Shown: positions 1 to 8,652, counted from the stretch's first letter. The stretch: 53,691 nt of DNA from Sphingobium lactosutens DS20 (GCF_000445105.1 NZ_ATDP01000099.1:1-53691); one strand, 5' to 3'. A program made the numbers and translations. Notes: generated by a model from the sequence alone, not told the origin.

Positions 1-880
1 GGCTCTGTTGCAAAAATCGTGAAGCTTGAGCATGCTTGGCGGAGATTGGACGGACGGAACGATGACGGATTTCAAGTGGCGCCATTTCCAGGGTGATGTG
101 ATCCTGTGGGCGGTGCGCTGGTATTGTCGCTATCCGATCAGCTATCGCGACCTTGAGGAAATGCTGGCGGAACGCGGCATTTCGGTCGACCATACGACGA
201 TCTATCGCTGGGTCCAGTGCTACGCCCCGGAGATGGAGAAGCGGCTGCGCTGGTTCTGGCGGCGTGGCTTTGATCCGAGCTGGCGCCTGGATGAAACCTA
301 CGTCAAGGTGCGGGGCAAGTGGACCTACCTGTACCGGGCAGTCGACAAGCGGGGCGACACGATCGATTTCTACCTGTCGCCGACCCGCAGCGCCAAGGCA
401 GCGAAGCGGTTCCTGGGCAAGGCCCTGCGAGGCCTGAAGCACTGGGAAAAGCCTGCCACGCTCAATACCGACAAAGCGCCGAGCTATGGTGCAGCGATCA
501 CCGAATTGAAGCGCGAAGGAAAGCTGGACCGGGAGACGGCCCACCGGCAGGTGAAGTATCTCAATAACGTGATCGAGGCCGATCACGGAAAGCTCAAGAT
601 ACTGATCAAGCCGGTGCGCGGTTTCAAATCGATCCCCACGGCCTATGCCACGATCAAGGGATTCGAAGTCATGCGAGCCCTGCGCAAAGGACAGGCTCGC
701 CCCTGGTGCCTGCAGCCCGGCATCAGGGGCGAGGTGCGCCTTGTGGAGAGAGCTTTTGGCATTGGGCCCTCGGCGCTGACGGAGGCCATGGGCATGCTCA
801 ACCACCATTTCGCAGCAGCCGCCTGATCGGCGCAGAGCGACAGCCTACCTCTGACTGCCGCCAATCTTTGCAACAGAGCC
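1..880 (+). mobile_element. IS6100 (IS6 family), copy 1
   Basis: This is a complete 880-bp insertion sequence bounded by perfect terminal inverted repeats (GGCTCTGTTGCAAA at base 1; TTTGCAACAGAGCC ending at 880). It carries one transposase gene and matches the known size and ends of IS6100. A second copy of identical length lies inverted at 17458-18337. The left flank is outside the window, so a target duplication cannot be tested; the right flank begins GGTCAGAC and runs into a truncated dehydrogenase. Confidence 0.97.
62..826 (+). CDS. tnpA: IS6100 transposase (IS6 family DDE)
   Basis: A 254-residue DDE transposase catalysing replicative transposition (cointegrate formation) of IS6100. It begins MTDFKWRHFQGDVILWAVRW, the usual IS6-family start, followed by a helix-turn-helix and the catalytic DDE domain: the D of RLDETYVKVRG, the D of LNTDKAPSY, and the E of NNVIEADHGKLK. 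The ATG at 62 gives the usual family length; in-frame starts at 26 or 32 would add only IS-end sequence. The copy on the other strand at 17512-18276 encodes the same protein, so either can serve both elements. Confidence 0.95.
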   Translation: MTDFKWRHFQGDVILWAVRWYCRYPISYRDLEEMLAERGISVDHTTIYRWVQCYAPEMEKRLRWFWRRGFDPSWRLDETYVKVRGKWTYLYRAVDKRGDTIDFYLSPTRSAKAAKRFLGKALRGLKHWEKPATLNTDKAPSYGAAITELKREGKLDRETAHRQVKYLNNVIEADHGKLKILIKPVRGFKSIPTAYATIKGFEVMRALRKGQARPWCLQPGIRGEVRLVERAFGIGPSALTEAMGMLNHHFAAAA

Positions 881-881
881 G

Positions 882-1247
882 GTCAGACTGCATCTGACGG
901 TCAACCTAGAGTCGGATGACATCACTTTGATCCGTATCACGAGTTCGGCAGGTAGTTGCGGCACCATTGCTGCGATCGGAGTTTTCTGCCACCCGGGGTT
1001 CGCTCGCAACACCGCTGATGTATTTCTGCGCGACATAAGTCTTCACATGAACGGATTTGCAAACGTTCAACCAGCAATGTGGGAAGGACTTCGGTTGCTC
1101 GAAAGAGGCGGGTTGCAGCCTGAAGCTTACTTCAACCATGAGTTTAGGCTCGAAGACATTGGAACGGCATTTTCCACGTTTAACGACAAGGCCGATGGCG
1201 CCATGAAAATGGACATCTCGAAAAACTCGTGGCGTCTGACGGTCTGA
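882..1247 (+). pseudogene. zinc-type alcohol dehydrogenase, C-terminal remnant
   Basis: The reading frame is open from the IS6100 right end to a stop at 1245-1247 and encodes about 120 residues with the C-terminal signature of medium-chain zinc alcohol dehydrogenases. These include the region GTIAAIGVFCHPGF, then ADVFLRDISL, NVQPAMWEGLRLLERGGLQPE, and the terminal pattern of a DI-AF-F-DKADGAMKM strand. The catalytic domain with its zinc ligands and the Rossmann GxGxxG are missing. IS6100 abuts the fragment, so an IS-mediated deletion probably removed the 5' half. It is unlikely to be functional. Some family positions are non-consensus, suggesting decay. Confidence 0.7.
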
Positions 1248-1284
1248 AGTGATTCACTGCTTTAGCGCGGCAGCGGAGACGATG

Positions 1285-1416
1285 ATGGCAGGGCAGCCGG
1301 GTTTCTTCGATCTTTCGGACCGATATGAGGCGTTGAGCGCGGCGGGTGACCCGCTGGAGCGTCTGGCGGCAGTCGTGGATTTCGAGGTTTTCCGGGGACC
1401 GCTGGTAGCGGCGCTG
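1285..1416 (+). pseudogene. IS5-family transposase, N-terminal fragment
   Basis: The first ~44 residues (MAGQPGFFDLSDRYEALSA, then GDPLERLAAVVDFEVFRGPLVAAL) match the N-terminus of full-length IS5-family transposases common in sphingomonads. After about 1416 the match ends, and the frame runs on without homology to a stop near 1491. The DDE catalytic domain is absent. This is debris of an insertion sequence, cut where the promoter region of the downstream outer-membrane gene begins. Confidence 0.7.
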
Positions 1417-1515
1417 CATTATGCCGAACTGAGACGGTTCTTCGAGGTGTCCAAATGCTTATTCGGCCCTAGTGCTATAGTCCTGCTATAAGAAACAAGA
1501 AAAGAGAGAGGAAAT

Positions 1516-2901
1516 ATGAAAATTAAAACTACGACGGTACTGGCTCTTCTTGCAGCTGAAACAGCTTCTCCGGCTTCGGCAACGGACGTTTTTACACTGG
1601 AGGGATTTGGCGCGATCTCACGCGGCCTGGGCGGTGCTGCCGTCTCGCTTGACGTGGGGCCTGCTGGTATCATGAGCAATCCAGCAACTTTATCACTTTC
1701 AACGGACAATCTGGATCCCGACTCAGATTCTCAGCTGCTCATCGGTCTCGACATCATAGCCCCCAATATCGATGCTTACAACGATGCAACCGGAGTAAAA
1801 GCCGCCTCACACACGCATTCACGTAATCGTGGGCCATATTTCGCCCCGGAGCTAGCGTATATCAGGCGCTCGGGCAAATTTACCTTCGGGATCGGCGCGT
1901 TTGCGCTTGGTGGTCTTGGAACCGAATATGGGAAGAGCAGCTTTCTTTCTAGCGGACTTTCGGGTGCGCCGGCGGGTCTGGACAACTCAAGCCGCATGTT
2001 GGCCTTGGATATTCCTGCTGCGGCGAGCGTCAAAGTAACCGACCGGCTGACGATCGGTGGTTCGATCGATGCGGTGTGGATCGGGCTGAACCTTGGCCTA
2101 CAACTCCAGGCCGATCAGGTGGGATCGCTTATCGGCAGCGGAAGAGTCAGTGGTAGCCTCGTACCGGTGCTTGGTGGGATTCCCGGTCTCGACGCCGCCC
2201 ACTTTGGCTTAACCCGGAATAATTACCTACTTAACGGCGTCGACGGCTGGGGCCTCGGAGGACGTGTTGGCTTTACCTACAAGCTGACGCCCTCTACAAT
2301 GATCGGCGGCGCATATAATTTCAAAACCGATGTCGCAGATCTGGAAGGTCCTGCGACACTTACGGCAGTGTCGACTATCGCCGGGCAAATCCCGCTCACC
2401 GGCAGGATCCGTGTCCGCGACTTTCAGATGCCTGCGCGGCTTTCCGTAGGTGTCACTCAGAGATTTGGCCCCCAGCTCTTGATCACTGCTGAGTATCAAC
2501 GCGCGTTCTGGAAAGATGCGATGAAGAATATCAATGTCGGATTCGAAGCCGACGCCGCGGGAGACATCAACGTGCTCCTCCCGCAGAACTACAGGAACCA
2601 GGACATTGTGGCAGTTGGCGGGGCCTACGAAATGGGTCCTATGACATTCCGCGTGGGCGCGCGATTTGCCTCTCAAGCAACGCCGGGAGCCACGCTTCTG
2701 GCGGTTGTTCCCACCATCCCGCGATATCATGCGTCGGCTGGCATGACTTACAAACTTGGCAAGCGCCAAGCCATCGACTTCGCATATTCACATGCCTTTA
2801 AGGAAAAGGTATCGAACGATGGCCTACCCAATACCTCACAGCCGCTCAGCGTCACACATTCCCAGAACAACCTTTCGATTGGCTATAGACTGAGCTTCTA
2901 G
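1516..2901 (+). CDS. OmpP1/FadL/TodX-family outer-membrane transporter
   Basis: A 461-residue outer-membrane beta-barrel of the FadL family, whose members pass long-chain fatty acids or hydrophobic aromatics across the outer membrane. It has a signal peptide of about 22 residues (MKIKTTTVLALLAAETASPA, cut after Ala-Ser-Ala), then the family N-terminal pattern (F-GFGAISRGLGGAAVSLD and GIMSNPATL, where FadL has its hatch and NPA motif). Alternating amphipathic strands follow, ending in an aromatic terminal residue (GYRLSF) as expected for BAM recognition. A good ribosome site (GAGAGGAAAT) precedes the ATG. It is the only intact non-IS gene between the IS6100 and IS66 debris, which suggests a catabolic gene left after rearrangement; the substrate cannot be told from sequence. 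Confidence 0.88.
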   Translation: MKIKTTTVLALLAAETASPASATDVFTLEGFGAISRGLGGAAVSLDVGPAGIMSNPATLSLSTDNLDPDSDSQLLIGLDIIAPNIDAYNDATGVKAASHTHSRNRGPYFAPELAYIRRSGKFTFGIGAFALGGLGTEYGKSSFLSSGLSGAPAGLDNSSRMLALDIPAAASVKVTDRLTIGGSIDAVWIGLNLGLQLQADQVGSLIGSGRVSGSLVPVLGGIPGLDAAHFGLTRNNYLLNGVDGWGLGGRVGFTYKLTPSTMIGGAYNFKTDVADLEGPATLTAVSTIAGQIPLTGRIRVRDFQMPARLSVGVTQRFGPQLLITAEYQRAFWKDAMKNINVGFEADAAGDINVLLPQNYRNQDIVAVGGAYEMGPMTFRVGARFASQATPGATLLAVVPTIPRYHASAGMTYKLGKRQAIDFAYSHAFKEKVSNDGLPNTSQPLSVTHSQNNLSIGYRLSF

Positions 2902-2958
2902 GAAGACGCAGCGCAACCGTGATGACAGGGCAGTTCGAAAATCACTGCGGAAAAAATA

Positions 2959-2995
2959 GAGCGGTTATGGATTACTGCGTGATTGATAACCGCTC
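2959..2995 (+). terminator. hairpin downstream of the FadL-like gene
   Basis: Perfect 10-bp inverted repeat GAGCGGTTAT / ATAACCGCTC with a 17-nt loop, 58 bp after the stop of the outer-membrane protein gene. There is no T-tract, so it could be a terminator, an mRNA-stabilising hairpin or a binding site. Confidence 0.4.
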
Positions 2996-3159
2996 ACTCC
3001 AACGGTTAACGTGCGAAGCGAGCGCCGAGCCGTCGGCGCCAAACCGGACGCGCGTGGTGGCGGAAACAATCCGATCCGGTTCGGTGCGATCTAAGCTTCT
3101 TGGGGCGACACGATTCGCACGGCGGAAAAAGTGGATTTCAGGTTGAACAGTATCCGTCA

Positions 3160-3626
3160 TCCCAGACCCACGTGGCGGAACCGTGTCGGTCAAGCGTCTA
3201 AAGAGGGGGCGGTGCGCCCTGCGAATTTTGGGGAAGTTCCAAGGCATGAGGGAATCGAGGTCCTTGTTGCTATGACCGGCGGCAAGCTTTTGCAGGGTGG
3301 TGGTGAGCCAGGCGAGTGGATCGACGTCCGAGAGCTTGCACGTTTCGAGAAGACTCGCGATCACCGACCAATTGTCGGCTCCGGCATCGCTGCCAGCGAA
3401 TAACGAATTGCGGCGCGACAAGGCAATCGGGCGGATGCTTCTTTCGACCGTGTTGGTATCCAACTCGACGCGGCCGTCGAGCAGGCAATAGGTGAGCCGG
3501 GGCCAGTGGTTGAGCGTGTAGTTGATCGCCTCGGCCATCTTGCCCTTGGCGCTGAACCGGGCGAGGTTCTTCGAGAGATCGTCGCGCAGGTCGTCGAACA
3601 GCGGCTTCAGAATCAGCTGCCGGCCT
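3160..3626 (-). pseudogene. IS66-family transposase, C-terminal fragment (decayed copy)
   Basis: Minus-strand C-terminal fragment of an IS66 transposase: MAEAINYTLNHWPRLTYCLL, then the ELDTNTVERSIRPIAL core with its catalytic Glu, then the IS66 C-terminal tail up to SLMPWNFPK. It lacks everything N-terminal of the KPLFDDLRD region, and its 3' end is frameshifted compared with the other two copies. It is non-functional. Confidence 0.8.
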
Positions 3627-3735
3627 TATTGTGTTGAAAAAGTCGGCTGCGGGAAGATTTGGACGGCGCTTCGCGACGGATGTGGGGTATCCGTCATCCC
3701 AGACCCACGTGGCGGAACCGTGTCGGTCAAGCGTC

Positions 3736-5190
3736 TTAGGAGGGGGCGTTGCGCCCGGCGATCTTGGGGAAGTGCCAGGGCATGAGGGAATCGAGGTCCT
3801 TGTTGCTATGACCGGCGGCAAGCTTTTGCAGGGTGGTGGTGAGCCAGGCGAGTGGATCGACGTCCGAGAGCTTGCACGTTTCGAGAAGACTCGCGATCAC
3901 CGACCAATTGTCGGCTCCGGCATCGCTGCCGGCGAACAACGAGTTGCGGCGCGACAGGGCAATCGGGCGGATGCTTCTTTCGACCGTGTTGGTATCGAGC
4001 TCGACGCGGCCGTCGAGCAGGCAATAGGTGAGCTGCTGCCAGTGGTTGAGCGTGTAGTTGATCGCCTCGGCCATCTTGCCCTTGGTGCTGAACCGGCCGA
4101 GGTTCTTCGAGAGATAGTCGCGCAGGTCGTCGAACAGCGGCTTCAGCATCAGCTGCCGGCCTTCGAACCGCCGTTCGGGCGACTTGCCCCTGAGCGTTGC
4201 CTCGATCTTGTAGATCGCCGAGAAGCGGCGCAGTACTTCGGCCGCAACGGGCTCCTTCTCGCGAAAATCGTAGAATTTGCGCCGCGCGTGAAGCAGGCAG
4301 AATGCGAGGGTGGCACCGTTGCGACGCTTGATCTCGTTGTAGCCGGCATAGCCGTCCACCTGCAGCACCCCGGCGAAGTCGCCGAGATGGTCGATCGGAT
4401 GCTCGCCGCCGCGGCCGGTGGCGTACATGTAGACGACGGCGGGTGGCGCAGTGCCGCCCCAAGGCCGATCATCGCGGGCATAGGCCCACAGCTGGCCGGT
4501 CTTGGTCTTGCCGGTCCCGGGAGCCAGCACGGGCATGCGCGTCTCGTCGGCGAACAGCTTCACCGAACTCCTGAGTTCGGCGAGCAGATGCGCGCGCAGT
4601 GGAGTCAGCCACCATCCGACGCGCCCGACCCAGTCGGCGAGCGTTGCCCGGTCGAGATCGATCCCCTGGCGGGCGTAGATCTGGGCTTGCCGGTAAAGCG
4701 GAAGGTGATCGGCGTAGCGCGCGACGATGACCTGGGCGACGAGCGCGTCGGTGGGCAGGCCCTGATCGACGATGAAGCTTGGCGCCGGCGCCTGGGTGAC
4801 GCCGCCCTCGTCGCAGCCGCGGCAGCCATAGCGCGGACGGCGGGTGACCAACACGCGGAAGATGGTGGGCACGACGTCGAGGCGCTCGGTGACGTCCTCG
4901 CCGATGACATGAAGATCGCCGCCGCAGCAGGCACACTGCTTGTCTTCGATGTCGACGACCTGCTCGATACGCTCGAGATGGGCGGGCAGCGCTCCACGGT
5001 TGTTGCGGCGGCGGCGCTTTGTCTCGCTGGTCGCGTCAGCCTGGTCGATCAGCGCCTCGAGCCCGGCCTCGGCGCGCGACAAGGCAGCTTCGAGCTCTTC
5101 GAGCACGAGCTGGTACTGGTCGGGATCGAGCCGCTCGGCGCTCTGGCCGAAACGGTGGCGCTTTAACTGGTCGAGAATGTCGTTGAGGCG
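3736..5190 (-). pseudogene. tnpC: IS66-family transposase TnpC, 5'-truncated
   Basis: About 484 codons on the minus strand, open from 5190 to the stop at 3736. Order of parts: basal Q-rich coiled coil (RHRFGQSAERLDPDQYQ), a zinc-finger-like CACCGGDLHVIGED region with CRGC, then the IS66 DDE domain (LFADETRMPVLAPG, VLQVDGYAGYNEI, and ELDTNTVERSIRPIAL), and a C-terminal tail ending GRNAPS. Typical IS66 TnpC proteins have ~30-40 more residues upstream; here they are replaced at 5190 by the 3' end of another copy. No TnpA or TnpB genes accompany it. An internal ATG at 5106 would still give a 456-residue protein with all catalytic residues, so residual activity is possible but unlikely. Confidence 0.85.
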
Positions 5191-5238
5191 TATCCGTCAT
5201 CCCAGACCCACGTGGCGGAACCGTGTCGGTCAAGCGTC

Positions 5239-5561
5239 TTAGGAGGGGGCGTTGCGCCCGGCGATCTTGGGGAAGTGCCAGGGCATGAGGGAATCGAGGT
5301 CCTTGTTGCTATGACCGGCGGCAAGCTTTTGCAGGGTGGTGGTGAGCCAGGCGAGTGGATCGACGTCCGAGAGCTTGCACGTTTCGAGAAGACTCGCGAT
5401 CACCGACCAATTGTCGGCTCCGGCATCGCTGCCGGCGAACAACGAGTTGCGGCGCGACAGGGCAATCGGGCGGATGCTTCTTTCGACCGTGTTGGTATCG
5501 AGCTCGACGCGGCCGTCGAGCAGGCAATAGGTGAGCTGCTGCCAGTGGTTGAGCGTGTAGT
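5239..5561 (-). pseudogene. IS66-family transposase, C-terminal fragment joined to ardC
   Basis: Last ~108 residues of the same IS66 transposase (NYTLNHWQQLTYCLLDGR through APS), nearly identical to the end of the middle copy. Homology stops abruptly at 5561, where the plus-strand ArdC reading frame begins, so this copy marks the break in the ardC gene. Confidence 0.85.
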
Positions 5562-6227
5562 TGGCTGACATTCAAGCAGGCGTTGGAGTTGGGCGGCAAC
5601 GTCAAGAAGGGCAGCAAGGGCACCACCGTTGTCTATGCCAACAAGCTGGTTGTGAAGGACGCGGAAACCGACGACGAGCGCGCGATTCCGTTCCTGAAAC
5701 GATACACCGTTTTCAATGCCGATCAGATTGAGGGACTGGACGGCAAATATCCCGTGCCCGCGCCGATCATCGTCAATCCCGAAACCCGCGATGTAGAGCT
5801 TGAAGTGATGTTCGGCCGCATCGACGCAACCGTTCGCGTTGGCGGATCGCAAGCCTTCTATCACACCCGCGACGACTACATTCAGATGCCGCCCTTCAAG
5901 GTGTTTCATTCCGCCGATGATTATTATGCCACGCTCGCTCATGAGGCAGTGCATCTTGCAGGCCATGAAAGCCGTCTGAACCGCAAGACGCTGATTTCAA
6001 CAAGCCGCGCGGACTATGCGAGGGACGAGTTAGTGGCGGAGCTGGGAGCCTGTTTCATCGGCGCCATCGTCGGTTTCAAGGTCGAGGAACGGGAAGACCA
6101 TGCAGCTTACCTTGAACACTGGTTGACCGCGCTCCGCAACGATAAGCGAGCCATTTTCGAGGCCGCGCGCGAAGCGCAGAATGCCGCCGATTACCTCTTG
6201 GCGATGATGCTGGATCAAGGGGGCTGA
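5562..6227 (+). pseudogene. ArdC-type antirestriction protein / zincin metallopeptidase, 5'-truncated
   Basis: The frame opens at the IS66 junction with WLTFKQALELGG, the interior of the ArdC N-terminal single-strand-DNA-binding domain, and ends in the zincin-like C-terminal domain. HEAVH (5940-5954) within LAHEAVHLAGHESRL is the zinc-binding HExxH motif, and YARDELVAELGACFIG follows as the downstream metal-ligand helix. ArdC proteins protect incoming conjugative plasmids from restriction. Roughly the first 60-80 residues are missing. The first internal ATG (5583) would leave a ~214-residue product keeping the peptidase domain but only part of the DNA-binding domain. It is probably inactive as an antirestriction factor. 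Confidence 0.8.
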
Positions 6228-6255
6228 AACGGTCCCCCGCGCCAAAAAAACGGGC

Positions 6256-6284
6256 GGACGCCGCGTTATCGCGGCGTCCCAATT
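6256..6284 (+). terminator. intrinsic terminator after ardC
   Basis: Perfect 10-bp stem GGACGCCGCG / CGCGGCGTCC with a TTAT loop (6256-6279), followed by CAATTTT. It lies 28 bp after the ardC stop and separates it from the Fic operon. Confidence 0.75.
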
Positions 6285-6325
6285 TTGAACTAGGATTTTT
6301 GCGGTCTGCCCAAGTGGTTTATATA

Positions 6326-6339
6326 CATATCCCGATATG
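6326..6339. promoter_or_regulatory. palindromic operator candidate upstream of the Fic antitoxin
   Basis: The 14-bp palindrome CATATC-CC-GATATG sits in an AT-rich patch (TTTATATACATAT to AACTATATT) about 40 bp upstream of the antitoxin ATG at 6378. The AT-rich patch is the likely promoter, so the palindrome would overlap it. No DNA-binding domain is evident in the antitoxin, so the binding protein is unknown. Confidence 0.35.
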
Positions 6340-6377
6340 GTAACTATATTGCAGCCTAGGTCGTTATCAGGTGCAAA

Positions 6378-6638
6378 ATGGAAAATATCATCAACACCTA
6401 TCAGAATCGCATAAAGGCGATGGGCTTCAAGCCTCGGCGCAAGGAAGACGTTCCTGTCGTCATGGACGTCTATTGCGAAGCACTCGCAAATGCCAAAATT
6501 GAAGGGCTGGAATTGCTTGCCGATGACCATGCCTTTTGTTTGTTATTGGTAGAAACTGAAATCCCCGTCGATGTGGCGATCAATCTAGCGCAGGAATACA
6601 ACCGCGATGTTCTGTCGCGGCAGAAGATTGCTGCATGA
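6378..6638 (+). CDS. VbhA-like antitoxin of Fic AMP-transferase
   Basis: An 86-residue protein directly upstream of a Fic toxin. Class I Fic antitoxins such as VbhA carry one inhibitory helix with the motif [S/T]xxxE[G/N] whose Glu blocks ATP binding. Here the matching segment is ALANAKIEGLEL, with Glu42-Gly43 in place and Asn38 where Ser/Thr is usual. The rest is helical. The stop lies 3 nt before the GTG start of the toxin, indicating translational coupling. The overall position and the IEGLE core support the call; the Asn substitution is unusual but is a polar residue. Confidence 0.72.
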   Translation: MENIINTYQNRIKAMGFKPRRKEDVPVVMDVYCEALANAKIEGLELLADDHAFCLLLVETEIPVDVAINLAQEYNRDVLSRQKIAA

Positions 6639-6641
6639 CAG

Positions 6642-7922
6642 GTGGGTGATCCATATACCTGGCGAGACAGCACCGTTCTTAGGAACAAGCTGGGTTTACG
6701 CGACGATAAGACTCTTTCGGAACGAGAAGCCTTCTTCTCGGTCGTCCGGCATGGTGAGCTGACGTTACAGCGCGCCGCGCCGGCGATGACGGCGCGCGAG
6801 TATGGCGCCATCCACAAGCATATGTTCCAAGACGTCTATGAGTGGGCGGGCCGATTCCGCACCGTGGACATTAGCAAGCCGGGCAGCACCTTTGCGCGGG
6901 CGCACTTCATCGCGCGCAGCATGGACCATGAGTTCCGCCAGCTGCCGGATCTTCAAACTCTCAAATCCATGGACCGTGATCGCTTCGCCGACACGATGGC
7001 GCGCCATATCTCCGAGCTGAACGCCATTCACCCGTTCCGCGAAGGGAACGGCCGCACAATGCGCCTGCATTTGCAGCTTCACTCCCTCGCGGCAGAGAAG
7101 TTCGTTTCGATTCAGGCAATGGGGCCGATGGATTGGATGGAGGCGAGCCGAGACAGCTTCCATACCGGCAATCATGCCTCGCTCGCCAAGGTCATTCGGG
7201 ACGCGATGCCGCAGGAGCAATCGCGCCGGGAACCGGCGCGAGGCCCCGCGGGCATCGCCATGCCGCCCGCCATGGATTCTCTTATGCCAGCGGGCGAGCG
7301 CCGCGCCATGAGCATCGAGCAGGCCAAGGAGCAGATCAATCGCTACTTGCCGACCGCGCAGGCCGTGGCCGCGCGGCAGTATGAGCAGCTGAACCGCCTC
7401 GCAGCGACTTCCGGCGACATGCGCCAGCTCGCCGAGCGTTCCGCGCAAGAGCTGGCATTCTTTCGCGATCCGAAAGGACCGCTCCACCATGTGCAAATTA
7501 TCGAGCAGCGCCGCTATCACCAGATCGAGGTCAATTGGGCCGAGGGGATGGACCCCCTTCAACGGGTTCGCGCGATCAGTGCCGGCGCTGCATCCTTCCT
7601 GGACAAGATGAGCCCGCGCGACGTTCAAGCCGCCGATCGCGCGCTCCGGATGCAGGTCATGCCTCCCGGCGTCAGCCAAGTGGACTTGCGCCTTGCCGAG
7701 CAGTTCCAGAAAAATTCGCCCGAGCAGAACCGCGACGACGCGCGGCTTGCCCCCTTTCAGATCGCCATCGACAAGCGGGTTGCCGACGCCGTTGGAAAGG
7801 GCGCGTCCAAGGAGCAGCTGGCGGCGATCACCGAGAGCGCGAAATCCAATGTCGTCTCCGCGTTGCGCGAAGGTAAAATCCCTACGCAGAAGGCCGACAA
7901 GCCGAAGGATCGCGAGCGCTAG
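6642..7922 (+). CDS. Fic/DOC-family AMP-transferase toxin (VbhT-like)
   Basis: A 426-residue protein with GTG start. The N-terminal ~195 residues are a Fic domain: the active-site loop HPFREGNGRT (residues 130-139) followed by MR fits HxFx(D/E)GNGRxxR exactly. His is the catalytic base and Glu/Asn bind Mg-ATP. The beta-hairpin (KPGSTFARAHFI) and helix YEWAGRFRTVDI are typical. Fic toxins of this class AMPylate targets such as GyrB/ParE and stop growth unless held by their antitoxin. The C-terminal ~230 residues are helical and end in a strongly basic tail (KPKDRER). In Bartonella VbhT the equivalent position holds a BID type IV secretion signal; similarity here is by position and charge only. 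It is the second gene of a two-gene operon. Confidence 0.88.
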   Translation: MGDPYTWRDSTVLRNKLGLRDDKTLSEREAFFSVVRHGELTLQRAAPAMTAREYGAIHKHMFQDVYEWAGRFRTVDISKPGSTFARAHFIARSMDHEFRQLPDLQTLKSMDRDRFADTMARHISELNAIHPFREGNGRTMRLHLQLHSLAAEKFVSIQAMGPMDWMEASRDSFHTGNHASLAKVIRDAMPQEQSRREPARGPAGIAMPPAMDSLMPAGERRAMSIEQAKEQINRYLPTAQAVAARQYEQLNRLAATSGDMRQLAERSAQELAFFRDPKGPLHHVQIIEQRRYHQIEVNWAEGMDPLQRVRAISAGAASFLDKMSPRDVQAADRALRMQVMPPGVSQVDLRLAEQFQKNSPEQNRDDARLAPFQIAIDKRVADAVGKGASKEQLAAITESAKSNVVSALREGKIPTQKADKPKDRER

Positions 7923-7925
7923 TCA

Positions 7926-8000
7926 ATCGAGCGGCCGAGGGCCGCGCGCTGATAGTTTGTCAGCTGCCACATAGGATCGAGCGGCCCAGGGCCGCGCCCC
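7926..8000 (+). repeat. two tandem copies of a hairpin-forming repeat
   Basis: ATCGAGCGGCC(G/C)AGGGCCGCGC occurs at about 7926-7947 and 7976-7997, 50 bp apart. Each copy can fold GCGGCC/GGCCGC. Between them lies a degenerate half of the GGTGGCAGCTGCCACC palindrome (GTCAGCTGCCAC, 7959-7970). The block directly follows the Fic stop and may terminate that operon. Confidence 0.6.
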
Positions 8001-8006
8001 GTCAGT

Positions 8007-8022
8007 GGTGGCAGCTGCCACC
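8007..8022. repeat. 16-bp palindrome GGTGGCAGCTGCCACC, copy 1
   Basis: Perfect palindrome in the gap between the Fic gene and the next operon. The same 16 bases recur at 9976-9991 and 12735-12750, always just after the last gene of an operon. No factor is known to me for this sequence. Confidence 0.8.
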
Positions 8023-8251
8023 GGGGAACACCAAGGGCACCCGCCCTTTCGTTCCCGAAGCATAATCGACAGGACCGGGTTGCCCGACAAGTTCGGCCAG
8101 TTCCGGCGCGCTCGCGCGCGCCGGGGCCTCCCTAGTCGCGCCGCCCGCACCACTCCCATCGATTTTGCTCCCCCCTCCCCATCCCGCGCTTCGCCAGCGG
8201 GTCAGAGCCGCAGGCCGCAGGCAGCGGCTTCGCCTGAAGGAGTGAGGAAGA
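8023..8251 (+). other. GC-rich leader without a gene
   Basis: I see no gene in this 229-bp stretch. Its last ~90 bases (CCCTCCCC, then CGCTTCGCCAGCGGGTCAGA, then CGGCTTCGCCTGAAGGAG) resemble the end of the two longer leader repeats at 10740-11008 and 13650-13905. It ends in the ribosome site of the DUF3768 gene. Confidence 0.5.
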
Positions 8252-8641
8252 ATGGAGATTACCCCCGAGCAGATCGCGACCATCGCGGCGCTTAACGACC
8301 TTGCGCGGCGGACCATGGGCGTCACTTGCCGCACCGTGGTTACGCAGGGAATCGGGGCGCTCGATGCCAGCGCGCAGACCGACATTTTCAAGCTGATCGA
8401 GAGCTTCGAGGATTTCACCCCGGACAATGACCCGAGGGGCGAGCATGACGCCGGTTTCCTTTATCGCGACGTGACCGGCCAATGGCATACCCGCTGGACC
8501 GACGACGACACGCGGCCCGCCCTCTCCGTCATGTGGAAGATCGACTATTACGACCGCGAGCTAGAGTTTGGCAGCGCCGAACCTTGGAATCCCGACGCCA
8601 CGACGCGCGTGCTCACGATCCTTCTCGCCAACGAATATTGA
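8252..8641 (+). CDS. DUF3768-like protein
   Basis: A 129-residue soluble acidic protein. LARRTMGVTCRTVVTQGIGAL, FKLIESFEDFTPDNDPRGEHD, and KIDYYDRELEFGSAEPWNP match the pattern I associate with DUF3768, found mostly on alphaproteobacterial plasmids next to antirestriction and methylase genes. The function is unknown. A good ribosome site (GAAGGAGTGAGG) precedes the ATG. It is the first of five closely packed short genes running to 9961. Confidence 0.75.
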   Translation: MEITPEQIATIAALNDLARRTMGVTCRTVVTQGIGALDASAQTDIFKLIESFEDFTPDNDPRGEHDAGFLYRDVTGQWHTRWTDDDTRPALSVMWKIDYYDRELEFGSAEPWNPDATTRVLTILLANEY

Positions 8642-8652
8642 AGGAGGCAGTC

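Larger units (their letters stand above)
3150..5561 (-). repeat. three tandem IS66 3' ends in direct repeat
   Basis: The same segment (starting GTATCCGTCATCCCAGACCC and running through the 3' part of an IS66 transposase gene) occurs at about 3150-3626, 3687-4160 and 5190-5560, all in the same orientation. The second and third are nearly identical. The first differs at several positions (for example AAAGAGGGGGCGG in place of TAGGAGGGGGCGT) and is more decayed. Only the middle copy continues into most of the transposase. A ~60-bp unrelated patch (3627-3686) separates copies one and two. Tandem partial copies imply nested insertion or unequal recombination. Confidence 0.85.

Noticed and set aside
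3631..5166. 511-codon open frame on the plus strand
   Set aside because: Exactly antisense to the IS66 transposase, with no recognisable family; GC-rich antisense frames stay open by codon bias.
5562..6227. intact ArdC gene starting at 5583
   Set aside because: The frame is homologous upstream of that ATG right to the IS66 junction, showing loss of the true start and of part of the DNA-binding domain.
7926..8000. short CRISPR-like array
   Set aside because: Only two repeat units, each self-complementary, with a spacer that holds another repeat, and no cas genes anywhere in the window.
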